Shown: positions 4,974 to 7,020 of the stretch, piece by piece
Position numbering within the stretch: the first letter of the stretch is position 1
How the letters are laid out: each line of letters opens with the position of its first letter
Assembly (NCBI GenBank): GCA_017432405.1
Contig: JAFRJF010000246.1
Coordinates: 1-7,020 of the forward strand
DNA: 7,020 nucleotides
Reading direction: 5' to 3'
Origin: Clostridia bacterium
GTDB taxonomy: Bacteria; Bacillota_A; Clostridia; Christensenellales; Aristaeellaceae
Made by a program: the position numbers and the translations under genes
Notes under the pieces: generated by a model
The model's input: only the letters and a program-made list of their open reading frames with translations
Told to the model about the DNA's origin: nothing
The model's database searches: none

Positions 4974-7020
4974 TCACAGGCCGCGGGCGCGGAGCACGGC
5001 GGAGGCGTCGGGCTGCTGCATGCCGGTGAAGTCGGCGAACATCTGCATGAGGTCGCCGGTGTTGCCGCGGCTCAGAATCTTGTCGCGCATGGCCTGTCCG
5101 GTCTCGGGCTTCAGGGCGCCGAGTCGCTGGAAGGTGTCGGCCACGTTGACGGCCAGCACTTCGGTCCAGAGGTAGCTGTAGTAGCCGGCGGCATAGCCCC
5201 CACCCCACACGTGGTTGAAGTAGCTGGTCATGTAGCGCGGCGGAATCTGGGCGTCCAGTATGCCGTACTGCCTGAGGGCCTCGGTCTCGAAGTCGGCGCA
5301 GCGGTCGGGCGCGGGTACGTCCTTGGCGGGGAGCATGTGCCACGCCATGTCGAGGCATGAGGCGGCGAGGTTCTCGCCTAAGGCGTAGGCCGACTGGAAG
5401 TTGATGCTACGGAGCATGCGTTCCTTCAGTTCGGCGGGCATGGGCTCACGGGTCTGGTAGTGGCGGGCGTAGTGGTCGAAGACTTCGGGAATGGCGGCGA
5501 AGGACTCGTTGAACTGCGAGGGCATCTCGACGAAGTCGCGGGCCACGCTGGTGCCCGACAGGCGGTTGTACTCACAGTCGGACAGCATGCCGTGCAGGGC
5601 GTGGCCGAACTCGTGGAACATCGTAGTCACCTCGTCCCACGTCAGCAGCGAGGGCTGGCCGTCGGGGGCCTTGGCCGAGTTGCATACATTAAATATGATG
5701 GGCTTCTGCTGCCAGCGGCGGCTCTGCTCGGCAAAGGCGTCCATCCAGGCTCCGCCGCGCTTCGACGGGCGGCGGTAGTAGTCGCCGTAGAAGAGGGCGA
5801 GCGACTGGCCGTCCTTGTCGACGACCTCGAAGACGCGCATGTCGGGATGGTAGGTGGGAATGTCGGTACGCTCCTTGAACGTCAGGCCGTAGGCGCGGTT
5901 GGCAGCGTAGAAGACGCCGTTCAGCAGCACGCTGTCCACGTTGAAGTAGGGCTTCACCTCGTCATCCGCGATGTCGAGCATCTGCTTCTTCATCTTCGCC
6001 GAATAGTAGAAGCGGTCGTAGGGTTCCAATTTAGAGGTGAGAGGTAAGGGGTGAGAGGTGAGAGTGGCGTCGTGGGCAAACGCCTCGATGGCTTTCGTCT
6101 CAGCATCGGCCTTAGCCTTATATGCGCCGACCAGTTGCTTCAGGAAATTGTTGACGTTGTCCGGCGTCTTGGCCATCGTGTCGTCCAACGAATAGGCCGC
6201 ATAGCAGGGATAGCCCATCAGTTCGGCCTGCTCGGCACGCAGGCGGGCCACCTCGCTGACAATCTTAAACGTGTTGTACTTCGGATTAGTACCGTCCGCA
6301 CGGTGAATCGAAGCCTCGTAGACCCGCTTGCGCAGGTCGCGGTTGTCCAGACTGGCCAGCGGCGCCTGCTGCGTGGTGTTCATGACGACGATGGCATACG
6401 GCGCCTTGCCGCCACGGCTCTCGGCGTCCTTCTTGCACTGGGCAATGTCGGCGTCGCTGAGTCCGGCCAGGTCCTCCTTCTTGTCCACCCACACGATGGC
6501 GTCGTTGGTGGCCGCCTGCAGGAGGTCGCCCCACTGCTGCTGCAGGTCGCTGATGCGCAGGTTAATCTCCTTCATGCGGGCCATCTTGTCGTCCGGCAGC
6601 AGTGCCCCGCGGCGCACGAAGTCCTTGTAGGTTTCCTCTAACAGTTTGCGGTCCTCGCCCGTCAGCGTGTCGTGCTCGCGGTCGTAGACCTGCTTGATGC
6701 GCTGGAACAATTCCTTATTAAAGGCTATCTCGTTCTGCAGGTCGGTCAGTTTGGGCTTCACCTGCTTCTCAATCTCGCTCAGTTCGTCCGACTTGTCGGC
6801 CTCGGTCAGCGCAAAGAACACCGCCGACACCCGCGCCAGCGTCCGCCCGCTGTCCTCCAGCGGCAGGATGGTATTCTGGAACGTCGCCGAGTCCTTGCTG
6901 TCGACGATGGCCTGGATGGCGTCGCGCTGCTGCTGCATGGCAGCCTCGAAGGCCGGCAGGTAGTCCGTCACCTGAATCTTGCTGAAGTCGGGCGCTCCGA
7001 AGGGCAGAGAACTCGCTGCC
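4974..7020 (-). CDS. dcp: Peptidyl-dipeptidase Dcp, M3 family zinc metallopeptidase (5' end beyond window)
   Basis: This M3A oligopeptidase removes C-terminal dipeptides from peptides, in the cytoplasm or, when a signal peptide is present, the periplasm. The gene reads leftward from the window edge. The frame is open to base 7020 and encodes LPFGAPDFSKIQVTDYLPAF, the usual N-terminal family sequence, so the GTG at 6971 is internal and only a few dozen residues are missing. Numbering from that Val, the zinc site is FHEFGHALHG with H453, E454 and H457 (5601-5615), and the third ligand is E482 in DFVEMPSQ, 25 residues later as in the family. The substrate-binding end YFNHVWGGGYAAGYYSYLW is intact at 584-602. 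Stop TGA is at 4974-4976. The only oddity is a low-complexity stretch TLTSHPLPLTS (303-313) encoded by a heptamer repeat. Whether a signal peptide exists cannot be seen. It converges on the HU-like gene. Confidence 0.93.
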   Translation of the reverse strand, partial: AASSLPFGAPDFSKIQVTDYLPAFEAAMQQQRDAIQAIVDSKDSATFQNTILPLEDSGRTLARVSAVFFALTEADKSDELSEIEKQVKPKLTDLQNEIAFNKELFQRIKQVYDREHDTLTGEDRKLLEETYKDFVRRGALLPDDKMARMKEINLRISDLQQQWGDLLQAATNDAIVWVDKKEDLAGLSDADIAQCKKDAESRGGKAPYAIVVMNTTQQAPLASLDNRDLRKRVYEASIHRADGTNPKYNTFKIVSEVARLRAEQAELMGYPCYAAYSLDDTMAKTPDNVNNFLKQLVGAYKAKADAETKAIEAFAHDATLTSHPLPLTSKLEPYDRFYYSAKMKKQMLDIADDEVKPYFNVDSVLLNGVFYAANRAYGLTFKERTDIPTYHPDMRVFEVVDKDGQSLALFYGDYYRRPSKRGGAWMDAFAEQSRRWQQKPIIFNVCNSAKAPDGQPSLLTWDEVTTMFHEFGHALHGMLSDCEYNRLSGTSVARDFVEMPSQFNESFAAIPEVFDHYARHYQTREPMPAELKERMLRSINFQSAYALGENLAASCLDMAWHMLPAKDVPAPDRCADFETEALRQYGILDAQIPPRYMTSYFNHVWGGGYAAGYYSYLWTEVLAVNVADTFQRLGALKPETGQAMRDKILSRGNTGDLMQMFADFTGMQQPDASAVLRARGL
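6036..6063. repeat. Heptamer tandem repeat inside the dcp coding sequence
   Basis: There are four heptamers in tandem: GGTGAGA, GGTAAGG, GGTGAGA, GGTGAGA (plus strand). On the coding strand they encode part of TLTSHPLPLTS, just before KLEPYDRFYY, where family members usually have a shorter linker. The reading frame is kept. This looks like a short repeat tract that arose in, or was inserted into, a tolerant loop. Confidence 0.75.

Noticed and set aside
5460..6641. Plus-strand frames of about 195 codons opposite dcp
   Set aside because: They are antisense shadows, Val/Gly/His-rich with no motif, and the minus strand encodes an unmistakable M3 peptidase.
6969..6971. GTG as the start codon of dcp
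   Set aside because: The frame stays open to the window edge and encodes conserved N-terminal family sequence (PFGAPDFSKIQ), so the real start is outside.

Overview
The window looks like chromosomal DNA of a Bacteroidales bacterium, most likely Prevotella or a close relative. The evidence is a perfect Bacteroidetes-type promoter (TTTG, 19 bp, TACCTTTG) at 907-937, A-rich leaders in place of strong Shine-Dalgarno sites, two fimbrillin-type lipoproteins with acidic residues after the lipobox cysteine, and an HU-like protein of a type I associate with this order. The genus is inferred, not proven.

Left part (1-1600): the 3' end of an O-acetylhomoserine sulfhydrylase (MetY-type) gene carries an in-frame amber codon. 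A long heptamer-built inverted repeat follows, then a small protein with an HExxH zinc-protease-like motif. A promoter then drives a two-gene operon that resembles a type II toxin-antitoxin pair. The toxin-like gene loses family similarity about 63 codons in, just before a strong 16-bp hairpin.

Centre (1530-3965): two lipoprotein genes 12 bp apart form a probable surface-fibre operon. The first is a fimbrillin (Mfa/FimA-like subunit). The second is a fimbrillin-like domain fused to a C-terminal C-type-lectin-like domain ending in VRPVLAF, the layout expected of a type V pilus tip adhesin. This C-terminus resembles the variable region of diversity-generating-retroelement (DGR) targets, with a run of NNY codons. 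No reverse transcriptase, template repeat or Avd gene lies in the window, so a DGR link is a hypothesis.

Right part (3966-7020): the intergenic region holds five exact-period 25-bp repeats with G-run/C-run palindromic cores and TAA-TAG stops that fall in all three frames. Next come an HU-like DNA-binding protein with a Gly/Asp-rich tail, an 8-mer-based inverted repeat between convergent genes, and, on the minus strand, a nearly complete M3-family peptidyl-dipeptidase (Dcp). The dcp reading frame contains an in-frame heptamer repeat tract. A recurring theme is short-period repeats (7-, 7-, 8- and 25-bp units) at gene borders and once inside a gene. No intergenic stretch exceeds 300 bases.
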